Positions 45,418 to 56,024 of a stretch of 64,000 nucleotides of DNA are shown one piece after another. Origin of the DNA: Whitmania pigra. Taxonomy: Eukaryota; Annelida; Clitellata; Hirudinida; Haemopidae. Every line of letters starts with the position of its first letter. The first letter of the stretch is position 1. The notes beneath the pieces are model-generated. The model was not told the DNA's origin. It saw only the letters and a list, made by a program, of their open reading frames with translations, and made no database searches. The stretch lies in NCBI GenBank assembly GCA_021613335.1, contig JAJTWR010000026.1, forward strand, positions 124,001 to 188,000. Direction: 5' to 3'. The position numbers were made by a program, and so were the translations under genes.

Positions 45418-45819
45418 CTTTCACATAAATAATAATTTAAAGGTTCGATTTTAATAAATATGAAAATTTGTGCTCCTTGGTGTTTTTTTGTAATAATCTA
45501 TATTTCCAGTTTTTTCTCGATAATCGCTCGAAATATTTGTCTGAGTCCAATAAATTTTATAAGTATATAAATCTAATGTATGAAACAAAGCAAACAACAA
45601 AAAAAAAACCAACAGGTCGATTAAATAAAGAACTCATGGATGAGCTTTAAGAAAACGCAAGCTTCCGCTGGCAAGCTGACCCAGAAATATCAATTAATTG
45701 AAAGAACAATAATAAACCTGTCAAACTAACAATTAATCGAGAATATCACAAACTAAGTACAATTTCAAAGACAATTTAAATAATAAATAGTATGAATGTT
45801 CCAGTCTGTGTCTGATTTT

Positions 45820-47885
45820 TGATGGGTGAGGGTCTAGGTCCTTAGCGTGTTATTGAAAAGAGCTTGACGGTGGTTTTCACAAAAGATGGAGTATATTCAT
45901 GGGTATGACGGAGGGAGTATGAAGGTTTGACATAAGACCTACAATTTTTTCTGGAAGGGTAATCTTATTATAAGAGAATATAAATAGAGCAGTTTGAAGT
46001 CTTTGCATTTATTGAAGATTTAATAAATATTATGGGGATGATACGCTTTTGTAAAATAAATAATTGGTTTAAACGAGTGTGATAAGTAGATGCCCATACA
46101 ATATTGCAGTAAGGATAAATAAGTGAAAAATGTAGTAGTAAAGCTGTCTTGGTACTTATAAAAGGACGGATTCTGGCAATGATATCAATATTCCTAGCTA
46201 TTCGCCTTGTATGTTTTTATTTCATCAAGCCAGGATAGGTGTTCGTCAAGTATAATACCAAGATAACGAAAGCTAGTGACTCTTGTAAGATCAATATTAT
46301 TTGTGGAAGGGAGAGAATCACAAAGTATGGCTTTTTTTGGAGAACAAAAAATAATAAAATTTGGTTTAGCTACGTTAACTGAAAGTCGATCAGCAATGAT
46401 CCAGTTATTGATATTATAAAGTTCCTTGTTTACAGATTGAATAAGAGTATTAGTGTTGTTACCAGAAGTATAAACGGCAATGTCATCAGCATGTAATAAT
46501 ACCTTAAACAAATTAGATGTGTAATTGAAATCATTCATATATAAAGTCAGGACAGAAACCATAAGGACACCCCATTATTTCGTAATAACTCGATAAAGAA
46601 AAGTTTGATTGTAGGGAAATTTTAATATGTTATGTATTTATATATTTGTGATTATCTCTTAAATTTTCATCAAAATATGTTCGTGCATTAATTTTAAAAT
46701 TAAAAAAACGTGATTTCGGGGCGTCCAATAACCATAAAAGATACTTGCAAAAATCATCGAAAAATGACTAAAAACTTTGTGAAAAAAACAGGAAAAAAGT
46801 TTATTAATATGAAATAATGTTTCCTTTATTTTCAATAACTTTAAAACATCTATTTTCCATTGATTTTATAAGAGTTTTTAAGAAATTTCTGTCCAGTTCT
46901 TTCCAGGCACTCCTAATGGCGTTTTCCAGATCAGATTTTGAATGAAACTGCCTTCCATTGTTGTAAACAAGTTTTGACAACATTCCCCAAACATTTTCTA
47001 TAGGATTTAAGTCCGGGGAACAAGCTGGCCAACTCATAACTTTCAAATTTCTCCTCTGGAAAAATGTCTTTGTCAACTTGGAAGTGTGGATCGGGGCATT
47101 ATCTTGCTGGAAAATAAAATTTCCTCCATAATAATCTTCCCCAAAAGGCAACAGATGATATTCTAAAACTTTGATGTAATCCACAGAAGACTGTCTCCCA
47201 TCCAGAAAGGCTAATTCAGTCAATCCTTCCCTGGAAATTCCTCCCCAAATCATCACCGATCCTGCTCCATGATTTCGACTAAAAAATGTTTCTTTTTCTA
47301 ATCTGAGGTAATGCCAATAGAACTGATGACCATCAGGTCCATCCAGGTTAAATTTCTTCTCATCTGAAAAAATAATATTGTCCCAACCATCTCTGTTGGA
47401 GAGCATGGTTTTGGCCCATTCCACTCTTGCCAACTTGTGATGGTTTTTAAAAGCTGGAATCTTTAATCTTTTTTCATATAATAAAATACCACTAGATCTC
47501 AAATAATTTAACACTGTACTTTTACAAATTCTTAAATCAAGTTCATTTCTAATTTGATTTGCTGAAAATTTACCTGAAGAAGCCTTTCTTACCAGGATTC
47601 TCTGCTGACGAATCGTTTTTTAGATCAAGGAAAAAGGTACTGAGAACTTCCCCAGAGTCTACTGCATTAGAAATATCAGACTGAAGTAACAAAAGAGGCG
47701 TATAGGTAGAATGATTCTTCCTAAAGTCATATTGCGAATTATTAAAAAGATTGAATTTATCAAAATAATCATACAGCCTATTATATACAATTTTTTCAAT
47801 GAGCTTGGAAAAATAGGGTAAGGTGGAAATTGGCCTATAATTATTGAATTGACTATAATCTCCAGATTTATATATCGGAATGACT
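45820..47885 (-). mobile_element. LINE reverse transcriptase interrupted by a Tc1 element
   Basis: On the minus strand 47880-47625 reads VIPIYKSGDYSQFNNYRPIS, FRKNHSTYTPLLLL and FLDLK, the finger and palm of a non-LTR reverse transcriptase. Tc1 sequence then intervenes (about 47622-46577). The LINE resumes at a GVPQGS-equivalent (GVLMVSVLTLYMNDF), HADDIAVYTSG (catalytic ADD, about 46500) and the thumb region, and decays to 45820. The stretch expected between FLDLK and GVPQGS, roughly 70 codons, is missing, so the Tc1 insertion came with a deletion. Confidence 0.75.
46577..47622 (-). mobile_element. Tc1-type element, 5'-truncated, transposase largely intact
   Basis: The transposase reads from about 47615 (TIRQQRILVRKASSGKFSAN) to the stop at 46804. 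The helix-turn-helix part is followed by FSDEKKFNLDGPDG (first Asp), MIWGGIS, FIFQQDNAPIHTS (second Asp) and SPDLNPIENVW (catalytic Glu), a DD34E Tc1 signature. No stop interrupts it, but an N-terminal start and 5' inverted repeat are absent, so it cannot be complete. The 3' end lies in the AT-rich stretch before 46580. Confidence 0.82.
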
Positions 47886-48109
47886 TGGTGCCCCTAAACG
47901 CTTGGTGCCCCAGGCCTTGTTTACCTAATGGTTAATCCAGGCCTAACCAAGTCGTTCACATGCTTTAAATCTAAAGTCAACGGGTGCTTCAGATAAAGTT
48001 GCTCCGCATGTTTGCTCGCCAGATGTCGTATTTATTGCGCTTATTCAACGTAAATAAATGAGGTATTTAATATTGTGGTCAGTTGATATTAGATTATTGA
48101 TTATTTTGT
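47886..48109. other. spacer, nothing recognised
   Basis: Mixed-composition DNA without a recognisable gene. GCCCCTAAACGCTTGGTGCC and GCCCCAGGCC form a small repeated phrase near 47890-47920. Confidence 0.3.
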
Positions 48110-48655
48110 ATAATAAACAGAGATCGCTGTTAGATAGCGGCGTTAATTTCGAGTGATTTGAGTTTCAAAGCCTTTAGATGAACATGGTATTTAGTTGGCT
48201 GACTTCAGAGTTAAATCTCTTTTTAAACTTTTCGATGCTCTCCAATCGAGTATTTTTTGGTGAAGCTTCCTGAACTGGCAGACCAGTACTCAAGTAGTAA
48301 TCTAATACAATCGCAGAAAACTTTGTTGAGAAGAATCCTCAGAATTATTTGAAAATCAGTCAATATTGAATGTTGACATTGCGAAGTCGAAAATTTAATG
48401 ACACTAAGATTGCTAGCGTGGTCAACAGTTGTGAGTGTGATGTCTTCTAGAAAATATTACTAAGATCTGTTTTTTATTGTGCAATAAAAAAGGTCTTTCA
48501 TAACTAGGCTGAGTTGCATGTTCCGTGAAAGGAGAGTATTGATCTTAGCTTCAGCATTGTTTTGTCCATAAACTCGTTATTAGCGATCGAATCTTACGTA
48601 AAACATACGTACAGTAATTAATTAAGATTGACACCGAATATTTATCTATGACCAG
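48110..48655. repeat. second copy of the 3691-4860 interspersed repeat
   Basis: Matches the flanks of the inverted-repeat element near 3700-4860 in order and lacks that element. It therefore represents the approximate empty site. No coding capacity is visible. Confidence 0.55.
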
Positions 48656-48858
48656 TCAACAAGTCATCCCTAGGCAACCTAGACTGAGTCGTTGGCCTCC
48701 GCTGCTATATGGAACGGACTTTCTACCTTCGTGAGAACCCAATCATCTCTGCAGTACTTCAAATGCTAGCTAAAAACTCACCTCTTCAAAACATATGAAA
48801 CTAGGACAATAAGAACTGTTGCATTTGTGTATTGGATGCTGAAGAGATAACTCGTAAT
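48656..48858 (+). mobile_element. LINE C-terminal fragment
   Basis: ASAAIWNGLSTFVRTQSSLQ, then LKTHLFKTYE, is the conserved LINE C-terminal pattern (AxxxWNxLP..R..SL..FKxxLKTHLF). One in-frame stop lies between the two parts. It is truncated by the LTR of the adjacent Gypsy remnant. Confidence 0.6.
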
Positions 48859-48979
48859 TGTAATATAACAAGACCACTTTATTAGAACTGAAACTCGCGG
48901 CAATCTCGACTCGAAACGTAAACAACATCTAGGTCAAGTGCAACTAAAAGTAGTCCACAATATTCATGCGGACACAACA
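48859..48979 (-). repeat. 3' LTR of Gypsy-type remnant, 121 bp
   Basis: On the minus strand it starts TGTTGTGTCCGCATG and ends TTATATTACA, preceded by the purine tract GGTGGAGAGG. AATAAAG lies near its end. TG..CA borders and the polypurine tract support the call. No matching 5' LTR is visible upstream of the ORF. Confidence 0.7.
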
Positions 48980-48992
48980 CCTCTCCACCAAG

Positions 48993-50759
48993 TTAAAGTC
49001 CCCGGTTGGACTTTTGCCTGAGGCGTTCTGACCTTCTCGGAAGAGTCCGTTCTTTGACAGTGGTCTCGAAATTTTCAGGCCCAGCAAATCTCACTCTCTT
49101 CCTTGGTTTCTTGGTCGTAGGAAGGTTGATTTTGTCCGATGGCCTGTTCCAATGATAATCACCCGGATCATTATCTTGGTCTACCCCGTACCTGGGACGA
49201 ATCTGCTCCACATGTCTCTTCCACAACAGTCCATGTGGAACGGATTTCACTAGCATGTGTCGTCTGCCCAGTCTCTTGAAAATGGTGGCAGGAACCCACC
49301 TTGGCTGACGGTCTCTCCGAGGGCCGTAGTATTTAATGTAGCACGGTTGTCCCATCGAATACTTGGCTGAATTTTGTTGCCTTTTTTCCTCTTTGTAAAT
49401 GGGGCGTAGAGCATCTATTTTTGTCCTAATTTGTCGACCGTGCAGTAGTTGGCTTGGTGACTGTCCAGTATCCAACGGTGTCCTTCTGTATTGCATCAAA
49501 AACTCTTGTAATGCAACATCCACTGGCAATGACGTTTTGGACAAGGATCGTTTGAAAGTTTGGATAAATCTCTCTGCTTGTCCATTTGTAGCAGGATGAT
49601 AAGGAGCACCCGTCAGGTGTTGAATTCCTCTCTCCTTCATGTAAGTTTGAAATTCCTCTCCAGTGAATGCACGGGCATTGTCCGTTACGATTGAAAGGGG
49701 ATACCCAAAATGTGCAAAATCTTTCTCTAGCAATTCCATAGTAGCCGAAGCTGTAATTGCTTTTGTAGGATGAATGCAGGGATATTTGGAAAAAGCATCC
49801 ACTACCACCAACCAGTTTGTGCCAAGAAAGTTAATGGCATGGTCAAGGTGGATACGGCTCCATGGCCTATCTGGAACAGTCCAAGAAGCGTTTGTTTCTT
49901 CTGGAGGGCTGTTTTGGTGTTCTTGGCACGAAGGACATTCTCGTGTCATTGATGACGTTGAAGCTGTTGAAATTAAATTAACTTTCTTCAAAAGTTTGTT
50001 TACACCAATTTGTAGTTGTTCAATGGATGTTCGGCCAATCAGATTCAGACCCTCGATGTTGGTAATATTAATTGTAATTGGCTTCCAAGTTGAATCGTTT
50101 GATGTTGCAGCCTGAGTAGTGAAAACTCCTCTTATAAAAATTCTATTTCCTGTAGCAGAGTGGTAATGTTTCTTTGCAGGTGTCAGTTTAGGAGAGCCCA
50201 ACCTTTTCCAGACTTTGATATCACAGAAATTATCTCCAGCACCGCTGTCAATTTCAAATGTTTCGGAGGAATTACCAAATCTGATCTCTTGTTTCAATGA
50301 GTCTGGTCCTTGGATGGTTCTGATGTAGTACACATCCCTCTTAAACTTGGCAGCAATTCCCACAGCTTTTCCAAAATTGAGCTCATTTTCTGGAATTCTG
50401 AATAGAGCTTCATTTCGAACATTGCATACGAAATTAGTTCGTAAAGATTCGTCCAGAGGGTTGCTAATGTTTGCAAAGTCACAAGTAGCAGCTGCTTGTC
50501 TTATTCTATTCGCCAGTTCATGAATTGACTCACCTGGTTTCCTTTTGCAGTTTGTCCAAAACTTGTACCTCTCTCTTACCAGGAATGTAGTTGGGTTGAA
50601 AGTTGACTCCATATAAGTCATAATTTGTTCAAATAAAAGTTCATTGACATTACGAGGAGGGGACATCTGTGAAGCAACAGGTTCCAGGGTTTTGTAAATG
50701 TCTGCAGTCTGGTTACTTAGAAAAACTTGTGCAGCTTTGGCCTGTGGAATTGAATTCAC
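48993..50759 (-). pseudogene. Gypsy-type gag-protease-integrase ORF lacking reverse transcriptase
   Basis: A 588-codon open frame with no stop. Residues 1-140 are the C-terminal half of a Gypsy Gag (RYKFWTNCKRKPGESIHELA, then FVCNVRNEALF). The protease motif DSGA is at 171-174. At about 262-275 it passes directly into the end of the integrase zinc region (CPSC, 275-278) and the integrase core with D306, D360 and E396 (DD35E), then a chromodomain-less basic tail. Reverse transcriptase and RNase H, normally some 500 residues, are absent, as are the Gag zinc knuckles near 141. The first codon is GTG after an upstream stop, so Gag is 5'-truncated. Frame-preserving internal losses are unusual for simple decay. 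Host domestication is possible but unproven. Confidence 0.8.
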
Positions 50760-50765
50760 TAATCA

Positions 50766-50984
50766 AATCACCAGACATCAATTCATTTTTTCCTTGAAAT
50801 GATTTTTGAATTATTTAATTTCAATTAAAACCCAAATAAGATGAAGAACCAAATAATTGTTGCATGGATTTATTCAGCCATTTGAGAAACGAAATATTTC
50901 CAGATAACGGCTAGCGAATGTAACATGCTGGCTTTATATTTCAAAAACTTTAATACGAAATTCTTTAAAATTTGAAATAAATTA
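50766..50984. other. spacer, nothing recognised
   Basis: AT-rich DNA directly upstream of the truncated Gypsy remnant. No LTR or gene is visible. Confidence 0.3.
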
Positions 50985-52036
50985 TTTTCTGCACATACTT
51001 ATTTTGATCTCCAATTAAGTGGAAAAACTAAATCAGGCACGTGGTTTCGTGACACTGTTTGCTATAGTTTTGTTACTTTTTCAGTCAACCATTGATTAAA
51101 ATAAATTAAATAATCTGAATGTAGGAGCAAACACTTAACAAATGGTTTATTTAACGATTGTTTTAAAGTATTTTAAATAATTAAATATTTGAAAAACTGA
51201 AATGTTTCTTAAAGTAATTGAAGTACCAGAAACATAATAAATTCAAATAAAATAAGATAAAAATAAATTTTTAATTGTTCATAAATATCTACGTTTATTA
51301 AAATATATTTATAATATATTAATATAATATAATATGCATATAACATTTTATAAAACGTTCACGGGCTAGCAGGCATAAGGTTATCCAAAGGTAAAAATAA
51401 ACACATAAATAAGTTAAAAAGTTATCCTAACAAATACATCAAGTGCGATTTACATAACAGAACGAAAATGTCACCATCATCAAATTTAAAAATTGTAATT
51501 TGTCAAAATATCAAAACTTCCGGATCATCTTGTTCAGATAGAGATAAATCGTCTTGACGGACTGTTGAAAAGGTTTGTACTGTGTATGAAATAATAGATG
51601 AAAGAGTTAATGCGGCTATTGGCAAATACATTTATTTTCTGTTTGTCAGCGATTTTTGGACGTACTTTGTGGACCATGCTGATGTAGAAGAATAAAGTTA
51701 ACGAGAATGGTATGAAATAATTACAAAGAAAAGTTGATACGGCCACAAACATCTGATAAGTTGGACTGATTCTCTTAATGAAAGCAGCACATCTCCCATC
51801 GCTAAAGTATGCGGCACGTTAAAATGCCGAAATCCTTACATAATAGTTAGGCAAACGATTAATGTGATCTTAAGCAGTGATAACGTTTGCTTGTGCAAAA
51901 CTTTGTCTTGTTTTGAAGCGGATGGACAACGGCCAAATATCTTTCGAAATTTAGAATCAAACTGACAAAGATGACATGTCCATGAAACACGACAATATCA
52001 CTTTGCTTTACCAGAGGCGACAAATTATTTCTTTAG
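50985..52036 (-). pseudogene. Receptor J remnant within a duplicated block
   Basis: 51525-52036 encodes fragments of a C-type receptor exon 2: degenerate TM3-TM4, then MFVAVSTFLCNYFIPFSLTL (TM5). The loop is joined directly to FANSRINSFIYY (TM7), so TM6 is deleted. Frameshifts break TM3-TM4. The 3' flank (50985-51525, ATTTTGATCTCCAATTAAG onward) is shared with 56025-56515 beside remnant K, showing that one is a duplicate of the other. Exon 1 is absent, and LINE-derived repeat begins at 52037. Confidence 0.75.
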
Positions 52037-52345
52037 ATTTTGATTTTGAAAAATAACAAAAATAACTCCCATAAAATCAATTTTTGCTTACGGGACTGAT
52101 TGAATTGTTTGAGACGAATTGTCCTAGCACCGTTAAATCATCTGAAGCAGTCGCCGCATTCAAAACCAATCTTAAAACCTATGGGTTTAACTAACCGTCT
52201 CCCAAACACTTAACCATACTGAGTTACCACTTCTTAATCTATGAAGTGAGAGTACTGATTTTAATTTCAACCTTAATTGGTTTTTACATTTATTATAGTC
52301 AGGCCTAAGTATCTACCATGACAAATTAAAATTGACTTATTATTA
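52037..52345 (+). mobile_element. LINE C-terminus and 3' repeat
   Basis: LIELFETNCPSTVKSSEAVA, then AFKTNLKTYGFN and a stop (about 52105-52192), is the LINE C-terminal WNxLP..SxxxFKxxLKTYLF-type ending. The downstream part (CCCAAACACTTAACCATACT, TTACCACTTCTTAATC) recurs at 40170-40505 and 59610-59811. Confidence 0.6.
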
Positions 52346-52348
52346 TTA

Positions 52349-52604
52349 ATGTCCTGAAAACCTCGGCCATGTTGTTTGCTACTTCAAAAATGTGTTGGTC
52401 TCCAAACCAGGTCTGCTAAACTATGTACCTCTTTGGAATGGCAAGTCTAGGAGGTGCTTTTTGCCATTTCTAGTTTCTCATGGTCTTTCTGAACTATTGT
52501 TTCAATCCTGTCATTTATTGTCTCAAGTACAAACCATTTCAAAACAACCTTGAGAATAGGGTTAGAAACTGTATGATGATGTATTTAAGAGATCGGTTGA
52601 TGTA
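52349..52604 (+). pseudogene. B-type receptor remnant (TM6-TM7 and tail)
   Basis: GTCCTGAAAACCTCGGCCAT begins a match to gene B 6335-6580. CWSPNQVC, ending in a stop in place of Tyr, is followed by frameshifted TM7 and the tail NPVIYCLKYKPFQNNLE. The beginning is identical to 41354, including the preceding TTATTATTAATG, so both share one breakpoint. The tail and following DNA match 33340-33420. It is the plus-strand partner of receptor I. Confidence 0.78.
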
Positions 52605-52784
52605 ATACAAAAATTCGATTGAAGCGGTTTTATAAAACGATTTATTATGATTCATCCGTTGTCTCTTTTTGTATTTTTTGTATCTTTTTTTTTGCTTTAT
52701 TGATTTAAACATTTTCTAATCATTTGCCTCTTAAGTTTTTAGAACGCAATTAAAATATTTCTTGCAAGTAAAACTCTTTAAAAA

Positions 52785-53045
52785 AATTCCAAATGTTTCT
52801 TGTAATTATCCATAATTTATTGAATCAACATGAAATGACAGGTGCAACTAGAAGACTAAGAGATATTGAAGCATATTTTTTCACTACTTTTTCCTTTAAG
52901 AAACAGGAATAAAAACAATTTCAAGATCACGATTTGTGACGAAAAGAATGATCATTAATGTAGAAATTGCTCGTTACAGGAGATTTAATGATGTTAACAT
53001 CCATTAAAAAATTCTATAAAAATTCCTCATTGAAATTACTCTTTG
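52785..53045. other. conserved convergent-gene spacer (module 7)
   Basis: Nearly the same sequence as 33590-33850, including GAATCAACATGAAATGACAG. TTACAGGAGATTTAATGATG here shows the empty site of the hAT element found at 23301. Confidence 0.65.
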
Positions 53046-53430
53046 TTCAATTCTTATTTAATAATTTTTAAAGCACCGTTTTAAAAGTACAGGGATAAAT
53101 AAAAACATAATCCATGGTCTAAGACTTCGCTTCTCAGGATAACAGAACAGATTAGAATCATGTTGCTGTAACACATTCCTACTCATCTAGCTATGCGTTG
53201 AATGTTAATAAACAGTTAATTTTAATATATAAATAATTATGAAACTTTTTTATTGAATACATTTTTATTATAACTCGTTCATAGATATATATTTTAAAAC
53301 GTTCACAAGCATGCACAAAGACAACCGTAATCCAAAAATCAAAATGGAAACTGTTCTTTAAACAACTATGTTAACCAAAATTACATCAAAAGCAGGAGAT
53401 ATAATGACAGAACAATATCACTATCATTCA

Positions 53431-54797
53431 TTAAATACCACAATTAAAATTTAAAAAAAACTTTCGCAACTTCTTGATCAGATATACATAAATTGTTTTC
53501 ACGCACTGTTGAAATGGTTTGTACTTGAGGCAATAGATGAATGGGTTAATGCAGCTGTTGGCAAATACCATGATTAACGAGAAGTAGTTCAAAGGAATGA
53601 TAATAGTAGGGATTGCGGCAAAGAAAAATATAAAGTTATTGATCTGGAAGGTTGACCAACAAACGATAAACGAAAGTGACAAAAGAATTGATGTCTTCAA
53701 TATGTTGTTTCTAGCTTTCACGAGATCAAAATTGTCAGTTTGTTTCTCCTTCTTCTGTGAATTATTTTCTTCTAAAATGTAAGAAACGCTCAGAGAAGCG
53801 ACGGACGAGACTTCGCTAATTTTCCACTGGTCGGGTGCAATTTTTTGGTGTAACTTGAATGCCATGCTGATGTAAAAGAATATAGTGAGAGTTAATGGTA
53901 TGACGTAGTTAAGGAGAAAGGTTGATACGGCCACAAACATCTGATAAGTTGGACTGATTCTCTCAATGAATACGGCACATCTCCCATCGCTAAGTATCCG
54001 GCATGTTGAAATACCGTAAGATAATCTATAGATGGCGGTCAGACAAACAATAAATATGATCATAATCAACGACAGACGTCTGCTTCTGCAAAACTTTGTT
54101 CTGTGGAAAACCGGATGAACAATAGCCAAATATCTTTCGAAATTCAACATCAAAATGGACAAAGCTGACAGGTCCATGAAGATTAACATGATTGCTTTGC
54201 TGAGCCAGATGCGGCAAAGGAATTCGTGAGCTATGTTTTCCATCGCGTACCTGGTTGTTCCATCGTCTTCCGTTTGAATCTGGAGAATGAGGAACATTCC
54301 AATTGATCCATCCACACAGGACTTTCCATGTAAATATAAAGCAACTTTTATGTTAAACAGTTTGTTTTGAAATGAGCACAAAAAATAATCTTTGAAATAT
54401 TCAAATCTTAAAAAAAAACACTTTTACAATTTTAATTGCTCAATATATTGTCGAAAGGTAATACAATTAACAATAATACAATTGATTAAATAATATTTAA
54501 TCAACTAAATGGGTTTAACTAGTTTAGTTAAATTTATAACTTAATCATTGTGAATACCTGCCAAGTTATGTGGAAATTACTACTGGCGGTGGTCATTTGC
54601 TTGGCGAGTTTTTTTCTAAAAGCCAGAAAAACCGAAACAACCATAAAGTTGGCAAAGAATGCCACGAAACCAATAGCATTGCAAGCGTCATTCATGAATG
54701 GATCCATCCGAGTGTTAAGAATTGTGATGTTTGAAGTACTTGAATTTCTTTGGGCAGCAACAAGCGAAGTTGTACTTTCAAACAAACTGGAATTCAT
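53431..54797 (-). CDS. Receptor I: rhodopsin-class GPCR, two exons, 376 aa
   Basis: Exon 1 is 54797-54558 and exon 2 is 54321-53431; the intron is 236 bp, phase 0. Start MNSSLFES with sequons and TM1 as in H, then SCVDGSIG, ERYLAIVHPVFH, the conserved cysteine pair, and CWST in TM6 (the preceding residues are SFIVCWST). TM7 reads NSCINPFIYCLKYKPFQQ. The C-terminus is eight residues longer than that of G (RKFFLNFNCGI), because the TAA of G is passed. The frame and splice sites are intact. It is closest to G in TM6-TM7 and to H in exon 1. Such a patchwork could reflect gene conversion among neighbours. Probably a functional class A receptor with unknown ligand. Confidence 0.88.
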
Positions 54798-54938
54798 TCT
54801 TTGAAACAGAATTAAACAAGTAAAAATTGGTTTTTATATGTTTTGAAAATTAAAGCAGTTATATTGTTTATTACAATATTCTAATAAAATCAATTATATT
54901 TGAATCGCATTGTAACAGTTCTTAGTAAAGTCTGACTG

Positions 54939-55066
54939 ATTTTATAAGGAGATGCTTGGCTTCAAATTGGCAAGTAATTAATTTTGTTTTTCAGCCAAAT
55001 AGCCATTGATTGGTCTCAATTAAATTCTTAGAACAAAAGGAAGTTGATGTATTAAAGTTACGTGAC
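54939..55066 (-). promoter_or_regulatory. promoter module of gene I
   Basis: CCTTATAAAAT on the minus strand about 145 bp upstream of the ATG, and TTACGTGAC (55058-55066, plus reading) 261 bp upstream. It matches the modules of the other C-type genes. Confidence 0.5.
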
Positions 55067-55201
55067 AAAAGAATGTTGAATCTACCATTTATTTTCTAAA
55101 ATTATGATCTTTCCAGTCAATTTAATGTGAAATAACGTCTTGAAATTACCAATTAGAAAACCAAAAGTTTTATTTATATTAATTGTAACATTCTTATTTA
55201 G

Positions 55202-55382
55202 TGGGCGTGCAGGTTAGCCGGATGGGTTACGTGCCTGCATACGGCGGTAATGGCAGCAGTCGTGATATGTCGTGTTCGAAACCCAGCTTGCACTGCCGCC
55301 AGCGCCGTTGGGAAGTAGCGCTACATAAACGGTTACAAGAAGCGCCTCTGACGCTATGCATATAGCGCTATATAAATGAAGT
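55202..55382 (+). mobile_element. tRNA-derived SINE
   Basis: GCAGGTTAGCCGGATGGGTT supplies an A-box-like start, and GTTCGAAACCC (55274-55284) is a near-perfect B box. The body has GACGCTATGCATATAGCGC and ends TATATAAATGAAG. It interrupts the duplicated upstream flank shared with G and H at TTGTAACATTCTTATTTA. It lacks the ATCATC..GCAACGGAC tail seen in other copies. Confidence 0.75.
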
Positions 55383-56024
55383 TATAATTACAATTACAAT
55401 TTGTTTTTCATTTAGCTACAATTTTAGCCCTTAGCAATTTTTTAAATATTTATTCATGAATTGCAAAATATTATGTTTTTTATATTGGTTCGAATTAGTT
55501 AATAATTACGCGATTAATAATCTAAAATTCCTTGAAAGAAGTCATTTCGTGCTTAGCAGGATTGCCAGTGTTTGTAAGCCAAGATCTTGGCATTTTTGAA
55601 ATACAGTAAAAACTGCCAACATGGACACCTTGATAAAGGAAAAACTGCATCTAGGAAGGATTTTTTCAGGAACGGATTTTTTTAATACAGCTTGACGCTT
55701 AATGACAGTGCTAAATTAAGAACTTGTCAAACTTTAATAAAAGCATGCCTGAATTGGTTCCAAAACTTGCCTAGTAGCCTGTGTAGTAGGATAGTTCGTC
55801 AATGTAATTTTTTGTTCGATTGACTTTGGATGGAAGAATAATGTTGCTCTAGCATCTAAATAGCATTATAAAACAGAAATTTGTTAAAAATAATTTTACC
55901 TTCTCATGCCACCTTGGCATCGAAAATCAGTCATTATTCGATATTGAAATATATAAGTAAAATGCTTCTTAGAACAATGAACAACTAAATATTTTTTAAA
56001 ATGTGAAATAAATTATTATTTGCA
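55383..56024. repeat. duplicated far-upstream flank of I
   Basis: TTTAGCTACAATTTTAGCCC, CTAAAATTCCTTGAAAGAAG and GTAAGCCAAGATCTTGGCAT match flanks of G (36060-36310) and H (43540-43770). Beyond about 55800 nothing is recognised. Confidence 0.5.

Noticed and set aside
49399..50115. Plus-strand open frames of 60-113 codons
   Set aside because: Antisense to the Gypsy-type gag-protease-integrase frame, which has clear catalytic motifs.
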